Below, piece by piece: positions 18,676 to 31,659 of a DNA stretch of 64,000 nt (position 1 is its first letter; every line of letters begins with the position of its first letter). This stretch comes from Enoplosus armatus (Eukaryota; Chordata; Actinopteri; Centrarchiformes; Enoplosidae). The DNA is taken from NCBI RefSeq assembly GCF_043641665.1, contig NC_092186.1, positions 15,060,001 through 15,124,000 on the forward strand. Direction: 5' to 3'. Position numbers and translations under genes: made by a program. The notes below the pieces were generated by a model. The model was not told the origin of the DNA, did not search any database, and worked only from the letters and a program-made list of their open reading frames with translations.

Positions 18676-21600
18676 ATGCAGGTGGAGAGGAAATGGCACA
18701 TACTGTTGACTATCTTCTTTCTGCTCATCACCTCGGGCCAGTGTATGGACAGCAAGGATGTCAAGCAGAAAGAAAGAAGGACCCTGTTGGATCTAATCTT
18801 ACAGGTTATCAGAGACAGCCAGCAACGAGACAAACCCGTCTCCAGGCGCTGTAGCAGTGGACTCTTCACTTCAGCCCAAGACATGAAGTTCTCCTCCCGT
18901 GAAAAGCCTTTCTATGTTCCTAGGCTGGATAACAGTAGACTCATAGGTAAGCTGATAAGATTTATTTTTAGGTCCTGATGATGAAAGCATAATCCCCATT
19001 TTACTGTGGGAGACAGCTGTCATTGGTCTGGTCTGTGCTGTACACCTTATTTAGTTTAACTGAATGGAACTTGGTGTATACATGTTAATTCAAGATGTAT
19101 GGAAAAGAAATTAGGTTTGCCTGTTCATGAAAGGTAACAGTATGCTTAACAGACAGGGTACAGTGTCCAGATCTTTCTGTCCTCAACTCAATTTAAAGTG
19201 GCTATATAATGCATGGACAAAAGGGTTATATCACATTTATCAACTTGGTGTTCTTCTTTCTAAGAGAAGAAGAGAGAGAGCTTTTCACCTCATGCCTTGG
19301 ACAAACAGTGTTGCTCCCTCATTCAAACTTTGATTGATTGACAGACGGAGACGTGGATAGGTACGATGAATTCATGTAGGAGGAGCATCGTCATGCCAAA
19401 CTTGTGAATGATTCATTCAGTATGATTCATTGTGGAATCTTAAACATGAACGATGACCACCCTGCACGCACACAAACACACTATGACGTGCCAGAAAGCA
19501 TCTCCAATCGGGAGCGTCTCCACAAGACATATCAGACAGAGCAGAGAAATCTCTGAAGAAGAATAGCATTGGCTGTGCTGTGTCACATTCATGTAATTTA
19601 CAGCGCCACATCAAAGTCACTGTTACTCAAACACTCTGTTTGACTGTAATTATGGAACGAGGTGACTATATAAAGACTGCATTTCATTTATCTGTATAAA
19701 ACAGTCCAGGCCACGTTACTGATTTGTGTTTCTTAATCTTACCTAAACAAATTGAATTTAAACAGATGTTGAGCTTTTTCTGAGGTCTCTGTCAAGTGAT
19801 AATGTGCATGTTGCAGCTCTGCCTTTACTGGCTTAAATAAAGCAATATGTCCAGGCTGGAATTAAGCCATTTAATTCAATCTTTGATACATATCTCTTCA
19901 ATTATCTGCGATCCAAGACAGCAAGTTTCTCCAAGTCAGACTGTAATGAAGAAAATGTACCCAGAAAATGATTTAATGTACAGTAACTGTTTTTTATTGG
20001 TGCGACAGGCAAAGTTAACTTGGACTGTAGTCTATGCCTGTGCCTCATTGGTATGTGCAGTGGGAATAAAATGTGTTGTTTATCTGCAATTTCAGATTCT
20101 CCCTACCTTCACTATCAATTAGATCATGTTTTAGAGACATTGCACAGGCACCATAAAGCTCAAAGTCTTGGCCCCAGCTTATGCAATTGGAAAAGTACCT
20201 TTCTCAGACCACTGACTGGATGGAATTTATCTTTTGAGGATATTAAAAGCAGCATATTAGCAACTGGTGCGTGTGACACTACCAAAGATCCATGGTCACG
20301 CAAGGATAGATGTTTTGAACACAATGAGGAGGAAGGAGAAACATCTGTAAACCCACTGATGTGTTCACCCTCTAGTTGTCTCCATGTATTCCTCAAAAGC
20401 CACAGCTGTGTCATCAGAGTGACAGCTATGGTACGACAGACATGATATAAGGGAACACGTTTATTTCACAAGCTGTTTTATCTGTTACGGTTTCTCTTTT
20501 CATATGTATGGCACAAGAAATAGACTGGCAGCTTCAGTTTTTTGTATTTTATTCTTGTTGACATGTATTTATTAATGCCCAGGAAATACAGTACACAGGT
20601 ACAGTACAAACCATAGTAGCTGACTTTGTGTAATGCAGGCAGCCATTTTCACTCATCACATCTGGGTTTTGGCTTGATGGCACAGTTGGCTCTTACATGT
20701 CCATTACTCTTTTTAGAATAGTAAAACATGGTGTGTTTTATCCTTTTAATTAGTGTGGATAGAGTGGTTTGTTTTGGCTTTACTACACTATATCTGGACT
20801 TGTATTTAAATGCATCTAAATCATCATCCTAATTCATCCTCCCCCTGCAGTTACATGCAGTTACAGTATTGCATGTTCCTGGGCCTGGGGGCTAATGCAA
20901 TGTTAGCCCAGTAACTACTAGTATGGACTTATTCTGATGAGCATTAAACTCCAATACAATAATCTCTTTAGCCTGTTAGCGTGGCTAATGTGTTATCAGG
21001 CACCTGCATGTGTTGCCTGCATGGGCATTGAGTAGAAAGGGGGGTACTTGATGCCCTTAATCCTATCTAGACCTTATGAAATGCCCCCATACACCAGATC
21101 TCCATAGAGAATAATGGTAAGGTATAGATTAATTAATTACAGAGTGCAGTAAAATAATTGTAATAACCAAAATTATCAAGGATATTAATCATGAATAATA
21201 ATCATGCAGCTTCATATATTTTTACCTTAAAGTGGTGATATTGAGACATTTCCTGCATGATCACTGTGTAACCTTTGGCAAATGCTCAGTTGTTATAAAA
21301 TGATTGACAAGCTAACAGTGATTTTCTTTTCCAGAAATTGTTCCTAGAGATGTAAACATGAAGGGCAAATTCATTCAGCATTTCACAGGTAAGAAAATTG
21401 CCGTCAAAGACAGCATCATGAGTGCAAAGTTTCACCCTTGATTGCACTTGCATCTGCTGTTCTTTCCAAACATTGCAAAACTGTTTTATCTGGAAACATC
21501 TTTCAGAGCATAGTTGGCACTTTTCCCATGCAACTTTTGGCTGGAAATTCTCAGTTTGCCCCTTTTTGAGAAAATTCATTCCTGTAAGCCAACATACAGT

Positions 21601-22572
21601 AAGTCATAGAAAGCTTCGTGAACACTGGCACTGCTGTGGGTCAGAAGAGGGTTGCCTGGCTTAGCTGTAGGGCAGCAGTGCAGAGAAATAGCACATGGTC
21701 TGAAGCCGACAGAATTAAGTTGAAGGCAGTATGAGGTTAAGCTGATTATTTGTCTCAGGACCTATGAGTAGACTTCATTATTGGTGTGAAAAAGTATAAA
21801 AGGTGATTATAATTAAAGACTCAGTTCCTCTGTTCACTAAGTCCAGTTGAACCTTGACTCTTTAACCATGTCTGTGATAGAGCGCTGTTCACTTTCACTG
21901 TGTGATTTGTCTTTTTTCCTTGAAATCTTTTTCATTTTGCCTGATAAGACCTTTTCCATTAAGCAGGACCAGTCAAGTTCTCGTCGGAGTGCAGAACACA
22001 CTTTCATAGACTTTATCACAACACAAGGGATTGCTCAAGACCAGCATGTACGTATGCCTTTTTCCTCTCATGTTGCTCTTTTTACAATGTGCTCAATGTC
22101 TGTTTTGCCATCCTTTATCTTCACAAGTATTACTACACTTTTAAGCCCCCCGAAAGTCTATGTTTTCAATCAGCTTCTCGCTGTGAGTGATTTGTTCCCA
22201 CATGAACAAACAATTTGCCAAAGTTGGAACAGTTGCCACATCAATCAAACCTGATCACACCACACCCACACAGTCCCAATGAAGCAGAGTGTTAAACTAA
22301 TAAAGTTAACTTTGATTGTTAAACATTTAGTCATGAATACTATAGAGAAATACTTACAATTCAGGCTTTAACATAGCCTTCAATCATGGAGAAGCATTGA
22401 GATTTGCAGAGTTTTAGTTTATGTGAACATGGCTGGTTCCAATTCTGTGCAGGGTCTGACAAGCTGTAACTTCATATAAATAAACTGAATAAAACAAACT
22501 TCATATAAATGCCTCTTTTAAATGGATATGGATAATGGATCAATGGCAAAATAATGTATAGAGCATTATTTT

Positions 22573-22605
<33 letters not shown>

Positions 22606-23714
22606 TTCTGTGATTTGCACGCAGTTAAACCAAAGAATGATGTTCCTTTCTCAGATTGTTTAATTTGAATAGATTTTAAGTATTTCATAATAAAAAATCA
22701 AAGATTAGCAAAATAATGTTTATTTCCTTTTTCTCAACCTTGTTAATCAGCTTAGATTTATTCTGCGACCCCTTGAAGGGTCCTGAACCCCTGATATACA
22801 GTAGAAGCACCCAAAGCTATAACCACAATTTGCAAACTGAAGGATCAATCCTTCCCTTTAAGGTGATGACGTCAAGCAGACAACGGAGAATGATTGCAGA
22901 CGATGCTCCTTGTCGCAGATGGACTAGTTAGGCTTTCCTTTGTTGTGGACAGAGTGAATAAGAGAAAGACGCCTCTCTGTGCTGCCTTTTGCATCTGTGA
23001 TGCTGTCAAGTGAGCATCAAGTCAGACTTTAAGCCACGAATAAATCCTGTTGTGATATACAGTCGGTAGTTTAGTTTAAGCCAGACAGGGAGACAAATAC
23101 AGATGGCAACTGGGTCATAATCAGTCTGTTGGATTGGGATGACGCAGAGTATTGTTGACTGCAACATTTACGGTTAATTTCTCATGCTAGTGTTCCTGAT
23201 GATGATATTAGAAAACATGAGCGATTGTGTACTTTAAATGCCGAGCTGCTCTGTTAAAGGAACATTACAACTTTAAATACTCCGTCAGGAATTAGCATAT
23301 TGCGACACCTCTGACGTCAGTACTGCCTCTTGTGTCTTTTTTACTGATATGAACATTTTTTTCTTTCACTTTGATTGACACTATTATATTTTGAGTACTA
23401 TTTAATACATGCTGTGGTTAAAGGACCTGCAGTACATGAGTACTTTTAAAACACTGGGGCATGTGCAGAGTTGAAAATGCCTGTATTACAGTTTATAACA
23501 GAATTTAAAACTTTAAAAGTTTGTTTTCCTGTCATGTGGTTCCAATGTTCAAGAATCCAGCTATTTAGAGAGGAAAATTATATTTTGGAGCTTCAATTAC
23601 AAGGTTGATATGATGTTAACATGTTCATGACCTTTTTCTGTTTTTTCAGATTACAAAAGATGTGCAAGATTGCTAACACGATTAGCAATGAGTCCACTCT
23701 GCATGCAATCGTAG
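18676..23714 (+). CDS. alkal2: ALK and LTK ligand 2-like secreted cytokine (FAM150/augmentor)
   Basis: Small secreted ligand of the receptor tyrosine kinases ALK and LTK; in fish such ligands act in neural-crest and pigment-cell (iridophore) development. Coding exons: 18676-18946, 21335-21388, 21967-22047, 23650-23714; 156 residues. Residues 1-23 form a signal peptide ([17 protein letters not shown]). A variable region with a single Cys59 follows. EIVPRD at 91-96 begins the conserved C-terminal domain. The hallmark block [11 protein letters not shown] and [13 protein letters not shown] holds Cys117, Cys131, Cys140 and Cys153, the four conserved cysteines that form two disulfides. The stop lies 9 bases before a GTGAGT donor, so the 3' UTR is probably spliced. 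EIVPRD and the length favour ALKAL2 over ALKAL1; which fish copy (a or b) cannot be told from here. Confidence 0.93.
22581..22605 (+). repeat. (TA)n microsatellite
   Basis: Uninterrupted TA dinucleotide run in the last coding intron of alkal2. Confidence 0.9.
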
Positions 23715-24439
23715 ATACTGCATGTGAGTAAAAGCGTTTTTGCTCTTCTTGTTTGGGGTTCGTTCTGTTGTGTGTACACGATTACTGTTGTCAACATCCT
23801 TTAATGGGCCAAAGTAAAGATAGTTAACTAAGATATATATTAGTTTTGTGTGTATTAATTCACATCACTTTCTCTCAGTGTGACATGGAGGAATTTGTTT
23901 GTTTCTTGTGGTCAGATTTATTCAAATGTGTCTGATGTGAAACTAAAGAAAACTGATGCTCATATAATCAGAAACACATCTGTAGTGCATCTGTTCAACA
24001 TTTGTATGCTTTAAGAATATAGTGTTTCTTGGTGTTGGACACGCTGAAATACTTTCTTGTCTCTTATGTATTTAATCTTAATTTAACAGTTTTTTAAGGT
24101 TAGGGCTGGTTGGCTGAAGTTGCACACAAATCTATTTCAACATTTAAATAAATCTTTTTGAGCAAATGTGGCAAATGAGCACGCAATGTGGTCAGAAACT
24201 GTAGCCCCAGTGTCTCCTGCATCCGGCTGCAAGAACATCATGGTACATCTAAGAATTTGGGAAGAACCTTTCAGTGATACTACTTGTATGTCACTCTCGA
24301 TAATTTATGTATATTGTTTATGTTATATGTTGTTTAGTGCAATAATGTATGCTCAGTTAAATACTGCTGTTCCTCTTCCTGGACAAAATGCCCTATGAGT
24401 AATAGTTTGCATGGTGTGCAAACGTAACCATGGTAACTG

Positions 24440-25312
24440 TTTAGGGCTGCAACTAATGATTAATTTGATCATGGATTACGCTGTTGATTATTTATTTATT
24501 TTTACTTTTTAGTTATTTGTTTTTCAGTTACATTACACTGAACAAAATCCACAACAAAACAACAAGTATAAACCTAAATATAAAAGGGGGCGCGCTACTC
24601 TCTCTTTACAACCTTTGATCCATCCTTTTCAGACCAGAACATTTAGAACATTGTATGCAGTCCATCCCAGCATCGTCCATGGGTCCCTGCTTTAGTCCTT
24701 AGATAATGAGTCAGTTTTTCCATGGAGTGTATTTACTGTATGATGTCCAGCCACTGTCCTGGTCTTGGAGGGTCACATTTCAACCAGCTCCTTGTGATGA
24801 CTTGCATAATACATGCAAGTATCAGGATTTTGAAGAGATAGATGTCCTTTTGAATTATGTCACCGGGTATCAGTCCCAGGTGCCACAATCCAGGGGTCCC
24901 TGGGAATCTCATAGCATAAAATCTCCTTGAGAATCTGAATAACCCGTCCCAGAATGTTTGTATTTTTATACATAACCAAAACAAATGTGAGTGATTGACT
25001 GTCTCCAGCATCACTGCTGTTGATTGTTTTTAGGATTAATCGTTTAGTCTGTAAAATTTCAGAAAATGGTGAAAAGTTTTGATCACAGTTTCGATCACAG
25101 ATGGAGTCTTCAGATGTCTTGTTTAGTCTGACCAACAGCTCAAAACTCAAAGATGTTCAGTTTGAAATGATATAAAACAGAGAAAAGCAGAACATCCTCA
25201 CATTGGAGAAGCTGGAACCAGAGACTGTTGAGCATATTTTCCCCAAAAAATGTCTTCAATGATTAATCAATTTATTTTTTATTTTTTGTTGATTGACTAA
25301 TTGATTAATCAA
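24440..25312. repeat. Interspersed repeat interrupted by another element
   Basis: 24444-24500 (GGGCTGCAACTAATGATTAA and following) and 25025-25310 (AGTCTGTAAAATTTCAGAAA through GATTAATCAACTC) look like two halves of one repeat. A second copy of the family, uninterrupted, is at 47049-47290. The middle, about 24540-25020, is a different element. It lies between the last coding exon and the inferred 3' UTR exon of alkal2. Confidence 0.65.
24733..25014 (-). mobile_element. Remnant of a LINE-type ORF2 C-terminus
   Basis: The minus strand encodes about 90 open residues, including HSHLFWLCIKIQTFWDGLF and ITRSWLKCDPPRPGQWLDII. This resembles the C-terminal tail of L1/Tx1-like reverse transcriptase proteins (HLFW-C--I--FW and W---PP---W). 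There is no RT catalytic core, so it is a 5'-truncated fossil. Family assignment is from motif memory only. Confidence 0.5.
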
Positions 25313-26402
25313 CTCTATCTATATCAACTGTATAACCCCAGCTCTTGGTAAGGCTGTTGTCATTCCTGAATGGGTGTTCTGTCAATGTTAATAGTGTCTT
25401 TATACAATAAATATGTATATAAGTATTAAATACATATTTAGTAAATGTCTTGTCCTGGCTCCACTGTACCAGGGTTTTGAAAAATTGCATTAGAAATGTC
25501 TTCTAGTGAGAAGTCACTCACAATGCCGGGCCATCTTTTGATCAAATAAGCAACACTCCTGCAGATCTTTATATAAACATTATACATATTTGTAGGTGGA
25601 TTTAAAACACAACATTTTCACATAAGTAATGCACAGTCTAACGGAAAATTAAGAAACTAGATGAACAAATCAGGGTGGTCTTCTTATAAATGAGTTGTTA
25701 TTGCTAGAAACACTTCTACATGCTTCTTAAGCTAACCTTAAACACACTAAACCTAAACATAGCCATTCTCAAGACAAAGGTAGGACTCAGACTACCGTCA
25801 GTGGAGTAATTTTGGACACAGTCATAGTCATCCCTTTGTTAAGGTGATCTTCGATGACAGAAGGTCTGATGCGTTCACTGCCGTCTAGTCCTAAATCCAA
25901 CATTGGTAAAAGCATGTGCTCTCAGTGAATAAGCAATTAGGTCTAGCTGGTGAGTGATTGCCGCCAGAGAGTGGCCATTTCAGTTCATTTAGTTTTTCGT
26001 GGTATAGGACTTCTGGTGATTATCAAATTGAAGAGGCTGACACATCTTCAGGTATTCAGTTTCTCAAGTGGATCAGATAATAAGATCCTGTCTGCACTGT
26101 TCTGAGAAATCTGACAAATGTATATCACATTTTGAAGGTGTAGCCTATTAAGTGATTCATTATTTAGTCATCTTGATCATTTTTGAATGAGCTTAGACAT
26201 AACATCGAGGAATGCCAGTAATGGCAGGCCAGTAATGACCCTCATTAGAAGCTGACAACACGACTTCCTCAGAAAGGCCGAGATGTCAAGATTTGTCTTC
26301 CCCAATACTGGACAGAAGACATGTTCTCTAAAATACAGCTTTACAGCATGCAGGAACTGAAGATGTTTAACTCTAATCATTTTTTTTATTATCTAATTTC
26401 AG

Positions 26403-26915
26403 GTCCCCAAATAATGGAAGAGAGATCAATGTGTTGCCAAGGAAGTGCCTTCAAATCCACAGCAGTCATATGAACATTGTTGTTTTTATAGTGTTTCTAT
26501 TTTTGTTGTTCTTTGTTGTCATTACTGAAAATGCTGATGGACATTGTTGGTTGATTTTCAATGGGTTTGCTTTTTATTTACCTGTATGTACCATATATTT
26601 GTAAGGAAACATTAATTTAATATTAAATACACCTATTTATTGAAAGGGTATGTATATAATAATTTCACATTCAAAGTCCGATTATTTTGGTTATAAAAGT
26701 TATATCTATTGACAGGAAGCTTTTCTCTTTTTTTTTCTTCATTATATATGAATTCCTCTTCCAGTATTGGTCTGAAAGATTTGTCATGCTCCGTCGTTGT
26801 CTTCATTACATTTTATTTGGCACTTGAGTGATTGCTGACAATGAGAACGTGTGGAATGACACTGGTGATAATGCACTGCAGCATTGAACAATAAAGAATA
26901 TTGAAGCACAGCATA
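26403..26915 (+). other. alkal2: Probable alkal2 3' UTR exon with poly(A) signal
   Basis: An acceptor (CTAATTTCAG) precedes 26403, and AATAAA at 26890-26895 would end the transcript near 26915. It pairs with the donor just after the alkal2 stop codon. No coding potential seen. Confidence 0.4.
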
Positions 26916-29900
26916 TTTTGACATTATTTGAGATGATGGGAATGAGGGAAAATATGAAGAGGATTCAGAGTTGGATCAGCCCTGCAGAGGCAGGCGGTGT
27001 GATGGGTGTGACAGCAAATCAGGCTCAAGGGATTGGACTACTTATTACTGGAAAAAATGCAAAGTGTGTGCAGCCTTTGAATGACAACACAACATTCATC
27101 CCAGTCTTGTCCTCATGTCATTTCAGCACTGAACACAACTGGATTTCATTACGTACTTGCTGCAGTGGGAATACTTTTTTCTTCTCTCTCTCTGACTCAA
27201 ACATTTCTGGTTCATTTGTCAGCACCTTACTGGTGCAGTCTCCTCTGTCCCTGCTCATCTGCGCAGGTGTTACCATTATTGAATTCCCTCCTCTAACTGG
27301 AGTTTGTTGCAAAATGTCTGGCAGGTTTTTGTGTTTGTCTCTGGCAATTGCACACTCAATCATAGCTGTCAGATATCTTGGACTCAACAGGATGTTGAGC
27401 AATTCAAGCTCAACAGAACCAAATATACTTTGGATAAGACCAGCAAAAGCTTAGCAAACTCCTTAAGTAATCACATGTGCAAGGCATTATACATGTTTGC
27501 AGTTTGCTATGGAGATTATCTAACTGTAGCTGTATTTTAATGTACATTGATAATCCTAGTTTTATCTCCTTCAAGTTTTATTGCCTTTTGGAAAGCTTGG
27601 CAAATTGCTTTGGCAAAATTTTCATGTACAGTTGATAAATGCAGTTTAAGCAGCTATTCTTTCAAACAAACTCGTTCCCGATCATCATAATCCAATGAAT
27701 GAAGTGTGTCTGATATTACGGGCTTGAAGCCTCAGCCCGCTTGTTACATGTTTGAGTAAACTGGCTGAAATCTGACACACAGCGAAGATACAGTTAGGTC
27801 CAGGTCTTCGTGCCAGACAAGAAAAGTGTTTATTTCTCTCAAAGAATCCTGCTTGTTTGCTGTAAGCTTCGTAAATGGAAAACAGCAAACACTGTGTATG
27901 AGCATTAAAACAAGCAAAGCTGTGATTTCCTCACAGTGACTTTCTAATTGTAGATAAAGGCATCAGAGCTGCCATTTAATGAAACTCGTCTTGGGAGGTT
28001 TAAATTACCTACCCTTACTGTAGCAAAGTGCTACAAAGTCCTGACAAAACAAACAGGATGCAACATTCTTCTTCTTGTCATGTTGTATCATCGTGTACTG
28101 AGATGTGTGCCTGGGGAATAGTTACAGTGATTGTCTGCTGTTTTTATTAGGGTAGTGAAATAAATATCGAGCCATGCACACGTAGGGATGCTGATAGACA
28201 TGGTTCTGAAGAAAACATACGCTAAGCCAAAGATTACAACAGCTCAGTTCTCACGCCAGCATGTCTCTACAGACTCAGCAGGAACAGTTTGTTACAATGA
28301 ATCATACATTATTCAACAAAGTTTGGCTTGTTGTGAGATCATTAAAAAATCATCCACAGAAGCCGTCAGTTCAAAAGGTTGTGCACTGAAATTGCATTGA
28401 AAGGATGTGTTTTCTTTGGATGTACGGATCCTATCAGTGTGATTGTGATCTCAATACATGCAATGTGTTTCTAATTTGATATGAGATGCCTGAAGTGGCT
28501 ATAAAATGGACGATTGCATGTCTTCCACAAACCACAGATTCTTCAGGAGCAGGAGAGTCCAGCTAAGGAATGTATGCTCCATCAAATTACTTAATATTGT
28601 CAAACCTGCAAAACTAAGTTCCTTCTCTCTGGCATATTGTGTCATGATTACCTGGGACAATTAATGGAAAGGGGTGATGTTTTCTGCCGGAGCTATAAAA
28701 GGATTAGGCAGCTAAAAATAAAGCCTGCACCTCATGGGGATGCACAGGGGATCCCTTTCCCTCCGGGTGGGCAGGGCAGGGACACCGGATCCTAATCTGA
28801 GGAGGATATCACTTATCTGGAGACAAACAGCACAGATTAGGAGAGGAGACAGAAGATGCATTGGGGACAGCATGTGGGAGGGCTCTAACACAATTACACA
28901 CAAGCACCAAATCCCTCCTCTGATACCTCTGAGAAATGCTGGTGCGATAAATAGTAAATAGAGACCAAAGCCGGGCCATTTCCTTCCTGTCAGACTGCAC
29001 CCTGCTGCACCAAAGCTCAGCAGCAGAGAGAAGAAATACCTTAATGTTTTAACTACGGGCTAGTCACCTCCAGCTGCACTGTTGTGTTCTTTGAAGCAGG
29101 ACTTGATTTGGACTAACACCAGTCTTGCAGCACACTTTGAAACTATTAAGCAAATCGCAGTTCTGAGTTGATACCAGCTCTCCAAGTAGCTGCATTGTCC
29201 CGATTCTTGTCTTTAATTGACATTGAAATCATTCACACATTTGTAATTTGATTAGCCCTTTGGCACTTACTAAAATATTTCACGTGGCAACTACTCAGGG
29301 AAGATTATGACTAGCATATTACCTAAAACCTAAACATGGCTCCGTATGACGTATATCAAACTCCCCCCATCTGCAGACGAATTTTGTGGCAAAAGTAAAC
29401 ACTTTAATCCAATTTCTTAGACCCCAAGGCCTCATTCAAGCAAACCACCTTATTTATAGTGACTGCAGTAGCCTTGATGGCTGTAAAATTGTTATACAGG
29501 GTTCATTGATTCACTCCATCTCTCATGATTAATTCATGGCTCTTCCAATGTCTTTTGTAGAGTGCATAAATCCTTACATGAGTCACCAATAATATACATT
29601 CTGATAATACAGCCTCCATTAGGAATTTGACGCTTGAAAGACGAATGAATTGTCATCATCACAGTGAGCTCTTCTCTAGCATTTCCATTGCACCAAAATG
29701 GAAATGTCATGGACATGAGTGTCTTTGACAGATTTAATACAAAAAGCAGCTTGTATTGTTCCACTGTGTGCTGTTGCCAAGACGGTTTGGACATGTGTTG
29801 ACCCCCGCATTGCATTTCCATGATACTAAATGGACTCGTCCACGTTGCACAAGACAGTTTGATGGAAAGTGAGTTGCTGCAGCTCTGTCTGTGCGCCAGC

Positions 29901-30810
29901 TGCAGTGTCTTTGATCCCATGTGCTGGAGGTGTTGGCACAGGTCTCCCTGCCACCCCCTCTGCATGCCCCACACTGTGTGTGCTCTGACGCCTACCATGG
30001 CTAATACTAAACACACTGATTAACTGCAAGGCATCTTTCAGCTGAATCTGTTTTTTCACCCTGACATGTGACATAGTTAAGAGTTAATTCACAATTAGCT
30101 TCGAGTTTGCTTTCTTTATTTGGAAAAATGTTTAAGAATTACATAAATGTAAATTTATCAAATTAGTTAAAAAAAAAAAATGCCTCAAATGCACAAAGCC
30201 GCAAATAAAGAAAGTATTTGTTATGGAAGTGAATTGTACAATTGCTTCTAGTAATTTATATATTGGTCTATTCATCATTCAATAATTCACACTTTAACTG
30301 AATATTAACAAATAGCTACTGAAAACTGGTGCCTTGTTTCCATTTGACAGGCAGTTCAACAGCTTTTAAAAGCAGATTTGCTGAAGACACAGTGAGCATA
30401 TAAAATTTACACAAGTTGCAATGTTAACACCACCCTCATGCATCAAGTAATCTGTAATGTCAGTACAGATACATTGTTTTCTACTAGTTGTAGTGTTTTA
30501 TTTAGGATTTATTTTCCTTTTGAATAGATACAATTTTTGTTTGTGCAAATTGAAAATAACATGTTTGCAGAAGCCCTGCATGTTCTATTGTGGACGGCTT
30601 TGTGATCTTTTCTCAACAATATACAGTATAACTGTAAGTTCCACAACTGTAGTATTGCAGTATTTTTTTCTATTTGGATGGCAGCTACAGGTAGCTTCAT
30701 GAAAAAAGGTACACAAATATGCTTCTGCTTAACGACAGAAGTGGTTTATGGAGCCACGGTGATGGAGAGAAACAAGAAAGACACAAAACAACCATCAGTG
30801 TGGAGACAGT
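26916..30810. other. Spacer between convergent alkal2 and mindy4
   Basis: About 3.9 kb of AT-rich sequence with no recognised exon, RNA gene or repeat family. A 178-residue open frame at 26918-27454 shows no domain. Confidence 0.45.
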
Positions 30811-30826
30811 TGAGGTATTGAATGAT

Positions 30827-31659
30827 TTTATTTTCTGTTCCAGATGAGAGGTCTGTCACAAGTGAAAATTCATCAAGGAAGTTATTAGCAACTTAGTACA
30901 ATATTCACTCTCTTTGACACACACACACGTCTGAATGTATTTAATCTAATCTCTTTACAACAAATCAGAATTAATATTGAACCAATGAAAACAAATATAG
31001 TACAACCTCACAGATTATCTCATTTAAAGTGTGCACATGTAATGAAAGGCAAGTTGATTTTTGGCCATTTCAAAACCTAAAACTAATACTAATACAGATC
31101 TGTTATAATGGTGAAATCAACACTTAGATGTTTTTGTCATTTTTCAACTGTTTTCTTGATTAAAATATCCCATTCATTTCATTTATAAAGAATAACAATC
31201 TGTTATATCAGTATGTAAAAAGGCCGCTGTGGTGTTTACATATTACCAGCAACAAAAGTATGAGTTTCCTTCCAAACTTTTATATCTGCTTATTGCTAAA
31301 CCTTTCAAAAAACAAAGTAATTGCATTCATTCAAATATAATTTTGCAGGCAAGAAGTGACACTTTATGGCTGATATGATGTATCCCAGTTTGGGTCTGAA
31401 CCCTTCAAGTTGCACATACATTGTATGATACATAACATCCAGGCCATCATGTCATGTAAACAAATGGCAGAACAACACTGTGTCTCACTATGAAGAGAAA
31501 ACAATGGTAATGCTAAAATATGTGGATAATGTATGAAGAAAACTTAACTTAACTTAATATGATGGAAACTTGTGTAAAAAGATCTGTATTGGATGCAAAA
31601 TATATATATTGGTTAATGGTCCTTGCCATAATTAAAATAACATCAAACCATGCGATCAG
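30827..31659 (-). other. mindy4: mindy4 3' UTR
   Basis: Follows the mindy4 stop codon. AATAAA on the minus strand at 30827-30832 is the likely poly(A) signal, giving a 3' UTR of roughly 0.85 kb. Confidence 0.5.

Noticed and set aside
26918..27454. 178-residue open frame just after the alkal2 poly(A) signal
   Set aside because: No recognisable domain and no good start context. It lies in spacer sequence, and part also reads open in other frames.
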